From Lingula anatina (taxonomy: Eukaryota; Brachiopoda; Lingulata; Lingulida; Lingulidae): a stretch of DNA of 64,000 nucleotides. Within the stretch, counting starts at the first letter, position 1; every line of letters starts with the position of its first letter. The translations under genes were made by a program, and so were the position numbers. Location of the stretch: assembly GCF_001039355.2 (NCBI RefSeq), contig NW_019775439.1:1-64000 (forward strand). Reading direction: 5' to 3'. Of this stretch, positions 33,719-45,700 are shown piece by piece. The notes below the pieces were generated by a model. The model was not told where the DNA came from and searched no databases. It saw nothing but the letters and a program-made list of their open reading frames with translations.

Positions 33719-36700
33719 GTAGGCAAAATAACAGAAACTAACAGAAACGTATTTTTAGTGTCAGAATTGAGTGTTGTACAATTCAATGCAGCAGCCTAAA
33801 CGTAAATATGTTTTAAATGAAAATGGACATAGTGTTTAATGATTTACTTATTGTGAACTGGCTGTTCCAGTGCCAAGTAAGCTAACTAATCCAAACGTGC
33901 AGACAATCAACATCACCCAAAGTCAAAACGTCCAAATAGGAGACAGCAACAGTCTTCTTCACACAGATTATACGAGGGACGTAGATGATGTGCAGGATGT
34001 CATGTCGGTCCAAGGTAAGAACTATCACATTCAGGGACGGGTGTTTTTTGTCGACTTTTCAAAAGAGGAAATATATACACACTGTGGTCCACAGGTGCAT
34101 GATTATGTTAAATGCCTAGGCACCAATTTTTGCTAAAAATGCATAAAATCCACCTTTGAATTCTTCCTGCTTAAGTTTCTTTCCAAACCAGGCGAGACAT
34201 GTGGCAGCGAAAAGGTCTTATTTAAGACACACAGTGACCTTATGATGCATCAAATGAGGTTTTTGTATAGTCTCACTCCCTAAGCCCGGTCAATGACAAT
34301 ACAATAAATCGTTGACAATCGTTGACAAAATTACAATCTAGTATTTTGGTCACTCTAGTTTTAGAGAGTTATACCCCGGTCACACTAGAGGCAGAATGAG
34401 CAAGAATGCCGTCGGAAAGACAATTCTTTGTGCATTCTAGGATATTCAAAGAGCATTCTAAAAATTCCAAGTGTATTTTAAATAATTTTACCCATTTTTG
34501 TGGTCGGCCCGAATGTTAAAATCTTTTGAAGTGCATTCCGAGTGGAAAATTATTGAATGGCATTTGAATAGTATTCTAACTACACTATGACTGCATTTTA
34601 AATATTCTCACGGCATTCTGGCAACATTCGAAACATTCTGATCACATTCGGGAGATATTCGAACTGGCATGTGACTTAAGGCCCCCTCCACACTTATTCG
34701 GAACCAGCAGGAATCAAGCAGGAATCAAGCAGAATAAATTAATTGAAAAATTCGTGCCATAATCGGGAGGGAATTTCAAATTGGCCTAAAAAATTACGGC
34801 TTTGTAAGAATGTCTCTGGAATACTTAGAATGCTCATCGAACCCGCCTGGAATGATTCTTGCGCATTCCCGGTATATTACCTGGAATACGGTAGGAATAT
34901 TGCGAATGTTGATAGAATGCAGTCAGAATATTCCGAATGAAATTCAAATGCCGTAGTACGTGTGTGGTTTGACTGGTGGCCGAATACAGACTGAAGTAGG
35001 TCTCGAATTTCATTATACGAACTCAAAGGCAGTCAAAAGGCTCCCGGTAAGGCTGCTAATGATGGTTTGAAATATAAAGAATTCAAACAGAATGCAGCTG
35101 AAATACCTAAAATACTTCAAATTACTTTCTAACATGTTGAGAATGTAACACGATGCCCAGAGTGTATAAATAACGCCACTGGAATGGTAACTGATCAGAA
35201 TGTTTCGAATGCAGTCATTGTGCAGATAGAATACTGTTCAAATGCCATTCGATAATTTTCCACTTGGAATGCACTTCGAAAGTTTTTGACATGACAAAAA
35301 CAATCGAGTCGGCCACAGGAATGGGAAAAATATTTGGAATGCACTCAGAATTTTTAGAATGATCTTCGAATATCCAGGAATGCACAAAGAATTGTATTTC
35401 AGACGCTATTCTTAATCAGTCCGCCTCTAGTGTGACGGGGATTTTATGTCCCGCCAGAATGTTTCGAATGTGCCTCGGATGAGCTGAAATATTAATTTTG
35501 CCAGCAATCGAACTACACTAGTGCGCCGTTCAAAGTATATTCTAAACATTCTTACTGCCTTCTGACAGCATCATTAATTTTCCTAGTTTTCCAACTATAT
35601 TCGAACTGCTTTTGAGAGCTAATACAGTCGAAAGTGCACTAATCATTCCAGGGGAATTCAAGCGCATTCTGAGTATTCTAACGGTACTCTTACAATAATT
35701 AAGGTCAATTTGAAAGTTTTCCCCGAATGTGGTGCGAATTTTAAAAATTCTTCGTTCAGGCTCATTCTTCTTGATTCCTGCTGATTCCGAATAAGTGTGA
35801 CGGGGGTATTACTTTGAAATTTTGCCCGCAATGGTAGAAGTAAAAAAATATTAAAATCTCGAAAACTGAATTAAAATGTTAGTATTCTCAACAAGGTTAG
35901 ATACCGAAAAATCTTAGAAATAAATTTAAAAATCGCTTAAATTGGAGAAAATTATTATTCTGTCATTATATAGAAAAATGCAACGTTCATTGTGAACTGT
36001 TTGTTTTAACATGTTGGTGAAGATCATAATGTTATACAAGTTGTAAAATTTTAAAAGGGTAATGCATACATTATGTGTTTTACTAAATGCACAACAACCT
36101 GATGAATCTCCATGCAGTTTCACGAAGTCCTAAGCAGTATTTGGGTGCTTTCTATGAAGTGTGATGAAATAAAACATTGAATCATCAAAACAGCAAAAAT
36201 TCCAAAACTCTTATGTTATTGGCTCAATTGTTTGTAATATGTGATGTTTTATATCTATATTCAATCATTATAAGAACAGGTTTTACTAAATGCTCAATCG
36301 TGACAGACATTTACGCCGCTAAAGTTAATTGCAATTGAGCGAGACTCCCCTTGGAGATAGTTCGATCCAAAGTTAGTACGATAGGGTCTGGGAAAGGTTT
36401 AGATAACTGCTGTGCAATAATGCTTTAATGAACGTTCTGCAGGGCTCTTTTTTATATTTGAATACAAAATCTTATGTCTGATATGTAGAAAATACAATGT
36501 ACTGTACAAAATGTATCGACAAAAAGCGTAATACCTCCACACAGTTCTCCATCACTAAAATCTTTTCCGAAATATATTGGTAAACTTAAAGGGATAATAA
36601 ATCTATATGTGATCTATATTTCACAATAAAAACATTGTAAACAACTCATAGAAATATAATATATTCTGTTTTACCACAAAAAGAGCAGTTATAGCTATTA

Positions 36701-39700
36701 TTCTAATTTCTGAGCTTGTCATCGGACCACGGATTCATTAAAGAGATAACAACTGTTCAATTGTGCCAAAATATGAATTTTCTTCAGGTATAAGGCAATT
36801 TTCCCATACATATCAATGGTTAATGAATCCATTACTACATTCAAAGGTAGTCCCTGTTTTTTTCTCAAGAAATTTTTTTTTTGTAATAATCTCTTGAGAG
36901 ATTATTACAGAATATTGCCATCTATTGAGGTCACGTGATCCGATGACATGCTCAGATATCAGAATAATTGCTATAACTGCCGTTTTTGTGGTAAAATAGA
37001 ATAATATTATTCTTCAATGGGTTGTTTACAATAGGCCCTATACATGTATATTTAGTATGAAGTAAATATCTCACACAAAGGGTTGTTATCCCTTTAACCA
37101 TTGATATGTATGGGGAAACTGTTGTTTACTTCAGGAAAATTCATTTTTTGACCAAAACGAACAGTTAATATCCCCGAGTTATGTTCTCAGTTTAAACGTA
37201 ATTCAGTGCTTTCCACGTGGAATGATATTTGGTTTTTGGGTTTAAGTAGATGAATGATGTCAGTGCTGCCCAGTCAAATTCTTCTAAGCTTTATCTATAT
37301 TGCATCGCTCATCACTTCAAAATAATGCATAAAAGTTAAAAATATCGAGATGATGATGATTTTTTCCAGTTCAAATTACGTTACGCCTTGGCTGCACTTT
37401 CAATAGTGATGACGAACTAAAGCTTCAGAGTTCTTTTAAATGCTTCCGATAATAAAGATATGCGAAAGAGACTCGTTATTTTTTTATATATAAAATCAAA
37501 ACAGCCAGTAGACTCGTACATAGCTTTCAAGAGTGTGGACAGGTGCGTAGGCCTNTCATACAAGGAACTACGACTCATAAGGAAATTACGACGTACGTGA
37601 AAGGTTCGCTTCAGAATACATTTTTATTTATTGAAGGTCGGGAAATATTAGCTTTGCTAGATAAAAATAAGACTGAAGGAAATTTTTGAATGAAGTATAT
37701 TTTTTTCTGAGTGATATATCTCTAATACAGCAAATTAAAAAGAAAAAAATGCTGCAACAAAACGATATTCCGGTTTATTTTAGAGGTTAAATATTTAAAA
37801 AAAAAACATTTTTAGGGAAAAACTCATGGAATGTACCTTTAAGACCTAGATTTAACAAAATGTGACATAAAAACTGGTTTTCATCGGAAATTTGACACTT
37901 TCCCTCCTTTGCGACACGTAACCTTCCTCTTATCATTTCTTTTAGTTATAAATTTCTTCACATGGATTTTTTATTATCATTAATAGCTAAGATGTTCAAC
38001 AAAAACTAAAAGAAAATAAGGAAGGATATGACAAGCCATTATCAAATTATGGGAATTCTTTAAAAGAAATCTTACCGGGGATCTTCCCGATAAAACTAAT
38101 TTTCTTCGGAAAATGACCCCACCCTTCACTCTTCTCTTGGAATAATTGCTCGACCCACCCGTACTTGGATTCGACTTTTCATACCATAATTAACAAATCA
38201 TATTATTTAGTTCTTAACGACTGGCTGCTCATTTAGAACGCCGTCTGCCCACCTTTCCAACATTCACAGCATTCGCACAGCCCAGAATCAGGAAATGGAC
38301 GAGCTCCCGTTTCAAAATACAAGAGAAAGTCGCAGCGTTTTGTTATACAGCATGGTGACAAAATACAGGTTTTACTTCTCACGTGCAGTTGAAAAGTCCC
38401 ATGGATTGGACCATACAAGGAACTACGACTCATAAGGAAATTACGACGTACGTAAAAGGTTCGCTACAGAATACATTTTTATTTATTGAAGGTCGGGAAA
38501 TATTAGCTTTGTTAGATAAAAATAAGACTGAAGGAAATTTTTGAATGAAATATTTTTTCTGAGTGATATATCTCTGATACAGCAAATTAAAAAAAGAAAA
38601 ATAAAGGGTGCAACAAAACGGTATTCCTATTTAATTCAGAGGTTAAATATCACAAACTACGCTCATTATTATTCATAAAGAAAAAAAAAGGTGAAGTGTT
38701 TTCCTAGCATTTAGAACTTTTCCATAGATGGCTGTTTCGAGCAATCTCAACATATGTCTGCTTTAAGAAAGTGAATGGTGGAATGACACTGAGAAAAAAA
38801 AAAAACAATTCTAGTGACATTTCCGTGAAGCCACTGTCACGGATAGTAATCCAGATTGGTGACATCAGTTTCTGAGATAAAAGCACTGGATGCAGACTCA
38901 GTGGGCAAACTACTGAAATGTTTCCTCAGGTGTTCCAGTCCTTTCTTTGTCATATAATGTTCCTGCTTCTCCTTCTCCAACTCTGCCGTTACTGATACCA
39001 GGTCTCTCTGCAAGTCGGAGATGTCATTTTCATATAAAAGTTTAATATTTTCCTCCCTGAGTCTATGTTCTCTTAAAAACTCTTGTTTTTGATTTTCCAT
39101 GTCAACCATTACGTTCTTGTGAAGAAGTCTTAGGTGATCATGGTCTTTACGCAAAACATTCAGGTCTTTACAGGTTTCTGAGTACAAAGATTTTGTGTGC
39201 CTCAATTCTGCTGTTAACTCCTCAATTTCACAACCAGCTTTCTGCGAATCTACTTTCAGACTATCGCACAGAATTTTCAGCCTCTCGTTGGCTTTTGCCA
39301 CTTCCCGTAAGGATTTGTTCCTCGAGTCTAAAGCCTTTGCCTGATTTTTACACCTTGTTTCAAGTTCCTTGTTACGTCTGTCTAAATCCTCTGCCACATG
39401 TTTAAGTTTGGCATTCTGTTCCTTGGCTGTCCTGAACACACTCCTTAATACACTGATCTCCTTTGTGGACCAAATGGCAGAATCCTCAGGGTCGACAGGG
39501 ACGGTCTCCGTCTGGCAGCCTCGACTCCGAAATTTTAATTCTCCTAAAATGAATACCATAAAAAGGTAAATGCTTAAGGGCCCCTTTTGAACAAACTGAA
39601 CTGCGGACTGCAGATTTGCAGATCAAATATGGCTGGCCCACTTAAAAGCAATGCAATCTAATCCTGTAATGGTTTTTCCACCTCCACAAACTCTGTCCCT

Positions 39701-42700
39701 GCAGGGGCACAGCAATTAAACCTCAGAGTGGAGATTAAATCTGTTTGATTGATAGCTTTTAAGTGGGGTCTGCCATATTGAGTCTGCGAATTAGTTAGTA
39801 CTCAGATCATCTGTTCTTAATGCAACCTAAGTTACTTTGAAAAGCTCTAGTACAGCTAACTTAAAAAATAAAACATTTCATTAATACAAAGTTAGGTTTA
39901 AGATTTTATACATCATGATACTTACAGGAGGTAGTGATATTAATAGTTATAATTATACGAACAATTTGAACCAAAATATCACATCCAACACAATAAAAGT
40001 ATCACACCTAACATATTATGGCCAGCTTTATAACAATAGTATTTTTCTGAGCACCTTTTTTTCTTAATTCCTTTGCTCTCTTCTCCTTCTCTCTCTCCTC
40101 TTCCTCAATCTGAGTCATCAATAAAACCCTCTCATACACATTTTTGATGGAGCTGAGATCAAACTGGGAAATTTTGGTCTCTGGTTCCTGAAAAATATTT
40201 AAGGAAACTGAAATTTCACAAACTATCATATCAGAAATAGTCAATTCGGTAATATCTTAAAAACGTCACACTTTTGTTTCTCAATATAGATTTTTTTACA
40301 ATAATTTCGAATAATATTTTTAGAATAATTTTGTTTCTATATTCAACCAAATGTCAAAGACATACTAAAATGGATCAACTTCAACTGTGACTTAGATGTT
40401 AATTTGTTGAGAAAAAAAATTGAATTACAGATTTTAGATATCAATTTGAAAATTAAAAGCTACTCCTCTTTTTTCCAGTCTTGCCATTTGATGTTTTATG
40501 TTCTAATTGAAGCATGAGGCAGGAATTATGGGATACACCAGTTTGGACATAATTTAACATGTAATCCAAAGGCTATACAGGTCACTTTTGCCTAAAATCA
40601 TGACCTGGATACATTACAACACAAATTACATATTATTACATTCGAATTGGGTCATATCCCAAAGATCCCCTTTACAGATACTTCTCATATAATAAAATGC
40701 TACTTTTTTATCTGCTTTCTGAACATCTATGTCAGTTGGCTGTGTGTCAAGGTCAAGGTCAGCAGAATCAAGGGTGAAGGTCACAGGAAACAGCTCTTCA
40801 ACCCAGTGAGGTTTTCCTGTTGCATCCATCTTTGCTGAGGAAAGTTGTTGTACCTGTTAGATTTAAAAAATAAATATCTCTTGACTACAATGGAATAAGT
40901 AGGTTTTTAAAACAAGAAAATTAATTTATAAAATATACATACAGGTATACAGATTTCCTTGCTTTAAAATATTTACTCATGCACAATAAATAATTTCTCA
41001 GTCAATTTATTATTCAAAATTTTGATTTGAAAACATGCCCTACTCATGTCTTGGTATTTTGAATAGTAGTCAGACTGGTAGTAGTTTGCCCCTGTTTTTG
41101 GCTTTACATGCTGGGTACTTAGGGCTCATTCCCACTGAAACTATTGGTCTACATAGATCAATCCAACTCAGCAGTTACTCATCCTGAATGTTAAACAGAT
41201 TAACACGCCTCCTCCTGGCATAGGTACGACAGAATACAGAAAAGCTGGTGATTATACAACAACGTTGGAAGGCAATAGGAGGCATGTTAATCTGTTAAAC
41301 TGGCTGAATTCAGCAAGAGTCCCTGCAGAGTTGGACTGATCAATGAAGACCCATAGTTTCAAAAGGAATGAGCTTTTACAGTTACAGCACAGCGCGTAAG
41401 ACAGAAAACCGACGCTAAGTATAGACCTTTTTCATCTTTTCCGGAAATACGAAGTGCGCACGACAGGAACCGCGCGCCACAGGGGTCATGATGGTCCTCT
41501 GCTGTTTCCAGCATGGCAATGCTAGGTGTAGATGATATACAAGGTGTGCATATAAAAAGGTCGTTTGCAGCTTGCACTGCTTTCTGTCAAACTAAAAAGG
41601 TGGCTGAAGCACAGAAATGCGTAAACTGTAGGCAAGAAAACAGCTACTTGGACGGAGAATCAATCAATTAAATGTTTTTTCTCAGTTTAAATACGATGCG
41701 CTGTACAACTAGACTTCACCTAAGCGTCCGAGCCTTGGCTGCACTTTCAATAGTGATGACAAACTAAAGCTTCAGAGTTCTTTTAAATGCCTCCGATAAT
41801 AAAGATATGCGAAAGAGACTCGTTATTTTTTATATATATTAAATCAAAACAGCCAGTAGACTCGTACACAGCTTTCAAGAGTGTGGACAGGTGCGTAGGC
41901 CTACGTCTTCACAATATTACATGTATATATGCAAGCTGTGGCGATATCACCTCATTTACCGGCAGAATCAATTCATTGCGATTTTTATGTCTTGTTTGAA
42001 GGGTGTCTTAAGAGATTTTTGAAATGATAAAATGAAAAGATTCCCTGCATTGTTTGACTCGTACCTAAAAGTGACACGCAGATTGTTCGTCGGTGAACTG
42101 ATTAAATCGTTTGGTACCTGATAAGGCATATCAGGTGTTACTTGTTCAATTGTTCAGTTAGGGGGCGGCCACAACTACGACCTTTCCTCTGTAATTAAAA
42201 CCTTCTAATTTATAAGTGTTAAACAGGTGAGACAGGAATTCTCGAATNGTAATCTCCTTCTGTTATAACTCCTTGGTCTTCACAATATTACATGTATACT
42301 ACTAGTATATGCAAGCTGTGGCGATATCACTTCATTTACCGGCAGTATCAATTCATTTCGATTTTTATGCCTTGTTTGAAGGATGTCTTAAGAGATTTTT
42401 GAAATGATAAAATGAAAAGATTCCCTGCATTGTTTGACTCATACCTACTGTGTATACAGGTGAAACTGACACGCAGGTTGTTCGTCGGTGAACTGATTAA
42501 ATCGTTTGGTACCTGATAAGGCATCAGGCGTTACTTGTTCAATTGTTCGGTAAGGGGGGCGGCCACAACTACGACCTTGCCTCTGTAATTAAAACCTTCT
42601 AATTTTAAGTGTTAAATACACATGTAGGTGAGACAGGAATTCTCGACTTTTTCCCAGACGATAATTAAAGTTTACCGTGTCTTACTCTAGTATATGTACA

Positions 42701-45700
42701 AAATTTACGACAGGTAAAAAAATGTCAGACTTTCGGTCTGACAAGTATGAAAATTTTGTCAAACTGAAAAAAAACCGTCAGGCAAAAACAAAATTATGGC
42801 AAGAGGCCAAATTATTTGATTTTTAAATGTTTTCATGTGTATTTTTCAATCGTTTTCAATCAAAGACAATAAAATCATTCAAATAAAGTGTTTTCCACAC
42901 ATTTCATACTTTTTAACTATCTAAGACAGTTAAATATACGTAGGCCTACTTTAATACTAAGCATATTTGTATTACTTTACAAATGCGTTGTTAGATTATT
43001 TTTATTATCCATTTTGTCTTTACCATTCATGTATTATGCACGTGTAGCTTACAGAAAGGCTTTTCTGCATTTTTTNNNNNNNNNNNNNNNNNNNNNNNNN
43101 NNNNNNNNNNNNNNNNNNNNNNNNNNNNNNNNNNNNNNNNNNNNNNNNNNNNNNNNNNNNNNNNNNNNNNNNNNNNNNNNNNNNNNNNNNNNNNNNNNNN
43201 NNNNNNNNNNNNNNNNNNNNNNNNNNNNNNNNNNNNNNNNNNNNNNNNNNNNNNNNNNNNNNNNNNNNNNNNNNNNNNNNNNNNNNNNNNNNNNNNNNNN
43301 NNNNNNNNNNNNNNNNNNNNNNNNNNNNNNNNNNNNNNNNNNNNNNNNNNNNNNNNNNNNNNNNNNNNNNNNNNNNNNNNNNNNNNNNNNNNNNNNNNNN
43401 NNNTAATAACAATATATGCCCATTGAATTTTACAATTATCTTGTCACTGAGTTCAGAAGTAGATAACTTTTTATTTTGCCGATAACGCGTTCAACAAGAG
43501 CCAATGTACTTTCTTCTTCGTATGTCTCTGTTGATCTTGATAATATGAGCCCCGTTTGCAAATCAGTAATACGTATACGGGACTGGATACATAATAATAA
43601 AAATTTTATTAACGTCTCACGTTAAAAAAAATAGAACCCACCCTACTAAGGGCCTGTGAAAGGCCTACTACATTTAAAATGATCACTTATCAATAAAACA
43701 CACACAGAAAGCATATTACATACAAAACTTTTCAAACCTTCTCTTTGTTGTTACACAAAAGGTCGTGAAAGTTTTTTTTTTTTTTAATTTTTTTGTAAGT
43801 AGAATCGCCGTGTCAAACTTCACAGCTTTTACTTTCTTTTTCTATAATCTCATGCTTAAAGTCTTTTCTTTCTTTTTAGGCCCCTATTCTTCAATTTTTT
43901 CTTCAGATCTTTATGTTTTTTTCTCGCATTGTTTACCCCCGAGTTCTATTTGCCGATAGTTCGTTATGTCCGTTGATTGACTAAGCATTTCTGTTTTTTA
44001 TTAAAGCACCGTTGATCTCCTTATATTATAGTTTTTCTTCCCGCCTTCGAAAAGTTCAGCGCAAACGCGGTGCCCTGCTTTTGATCCAAACCTGCTATAT
44101 TTTCTTTCTTTCTACCATATTTTTCATTCGAACGGGTTTGTTGGGAACTTATAAAACCTCATGTGTCGATCTCGCTTACTGTTACTGTAGCAGCGGGACA
44201 AAAAGCACGTAAACTCAGCCATGGTTTTTAGCACCGCTGTAAGTGTTTCGACATAGCAGGACTCCCCTACCCACAATTTCCATTACCCGAAAAGATGAAA
44301 ATGTCTATAGCAAAGAAAGTGGTAAATTCGTAAAATGCCCGCATATGCTAGTGTTTTTATTATGACAGACAAAGCGTATGACATAAGACCACTTGTGTCA
44401 AATGTTTGTATTTATTACAAAGAAGACAGTTTACATTAAAGACAACGTCTCTTCATTTTAGCTGAAGAAACGGAAGATATTTCGAAGATACCTGATCCGT
44501 TACGTCGACTGTATGCACTCATCGCACGGCCTAAGATTGTATACCAGCTAGATAGTACTGCCCGCCAGGTGGACAGAAACAAAGTACTTGAGTACAGGAA
44601 TGAAAATGGATTTAATGTTCTACATGCCGCAGCGTTTCACAATAACGTGAATGCAGTTGTCACAATATTCAGACATTTTGATTGGGCAACACTTTCCACG
44701 CAGGTCACAAGCGGCACTCACCCTGATGAGCTGGAAGGTTGTACTGCCAAAGAGATAGCTGTAAAGAAGCATCACAAGGGCGTAGAAAACCAAATTGATT
44801 CACAGGAAGAAAGTGAAACCGAAATGAAACCAATTCACAAGGTCGTTAGGAGTCAACGTATTGATGAATTAAAAGATCTCTGCAGTCGTGACCATACTAT
44901 GGTTAATATAGCTGGGCCTAGCAATTTTACACCACTGCACGTTGCTGCCGGTGTAGGATTCCTAGATGGCGTGAAGCTGCTTCTCAAAATGGGTGCAGAC
45001 CTGAATGCTGTCACAGAGTATGGTGAAACAGCCTTGGGTCGTGCCAGCAGGATGGGATACGATGACGTGGTGGAGTACCTCACTGATCTACCGAATATCG
45101 ACATCAAGAAAAATGTGTATTCAGATTTGGCAGGCGCATCATGTCTTGATGTGGCAGCGTTAGGTAACTTCAGAGGCATATACGACAGGCTGCAGCGCCA
45201 TGGTTTACCTGTGACTATCAATACCCTGGTGTGTGCCGCACAGGGGGGTCACGTCGAGTTAGTGAATGAAATAGCAGCAATGGACGGAATCGATGTCAAT
45301 TATCAGAACAAGCAAGGGAACACCGCTTTGCATTTAGCATCTAGGGATGGTCATGTAGATGTGGTTAAGTGTTTGATAGATGGACATAAGGTGGACCCAA
45401 CTATTCTAAATGACAGAGGAGAAAATTCAGCACACCTGGCATCAAGCAGTGGACAGGTGCACTGTTTGGATGCCATTCTGAGAACACATACTGGATTGAT
45501 GAACAAACGAGGTAATCTCTACGAAGTGAGGCAGATTTATTTAGTCCGCGGTAATGATAGAGAAAGACCTGTCTGGCATTATGTTCTGGTCAAGAGGAAG
45601 CTCCTTTCGGTTTTTATAGTGAAAACAAGTGGAGGAAGTTTAGATGTGGCAGATTACGGGGAGGTGTTGCACTCAGGATGGGGAAAAGATCCCCCTGATG

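Larger units (their letters stand above)
34015..44461. other. 10.4 kb intron of the CIDE-N/RHIM/ankyrin gene, hosting an antisense gene and repeats
   Basis: It contains a compound inverted-repeat region (34374-35806), half a MITE (36296-36395), a foldback element (36585-37170), single-N joins at 37555 and 42248 with duplicated flanks, the antisense CCDC160-like gene (38837-40829), a MITE at 41122-41373 and an unsequenced gap (43076-43403). No additional sense exon with matching phase was recognised, but exons in the gap cannot be excluded. Confidence 0.65.

Noticed and set aside
41359-41577. Minus-strand 72-codon frame with a GC-rich stretch
   Set aside because: It spans the end of a MITE and a possible second inverted repeat (gacctttttcat versus aaaaaggtc); no domain recognised.
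42888-43423. Frames crossing the N gap
   Set aside because: More than 100 undetermined residues; no evidence of coding.
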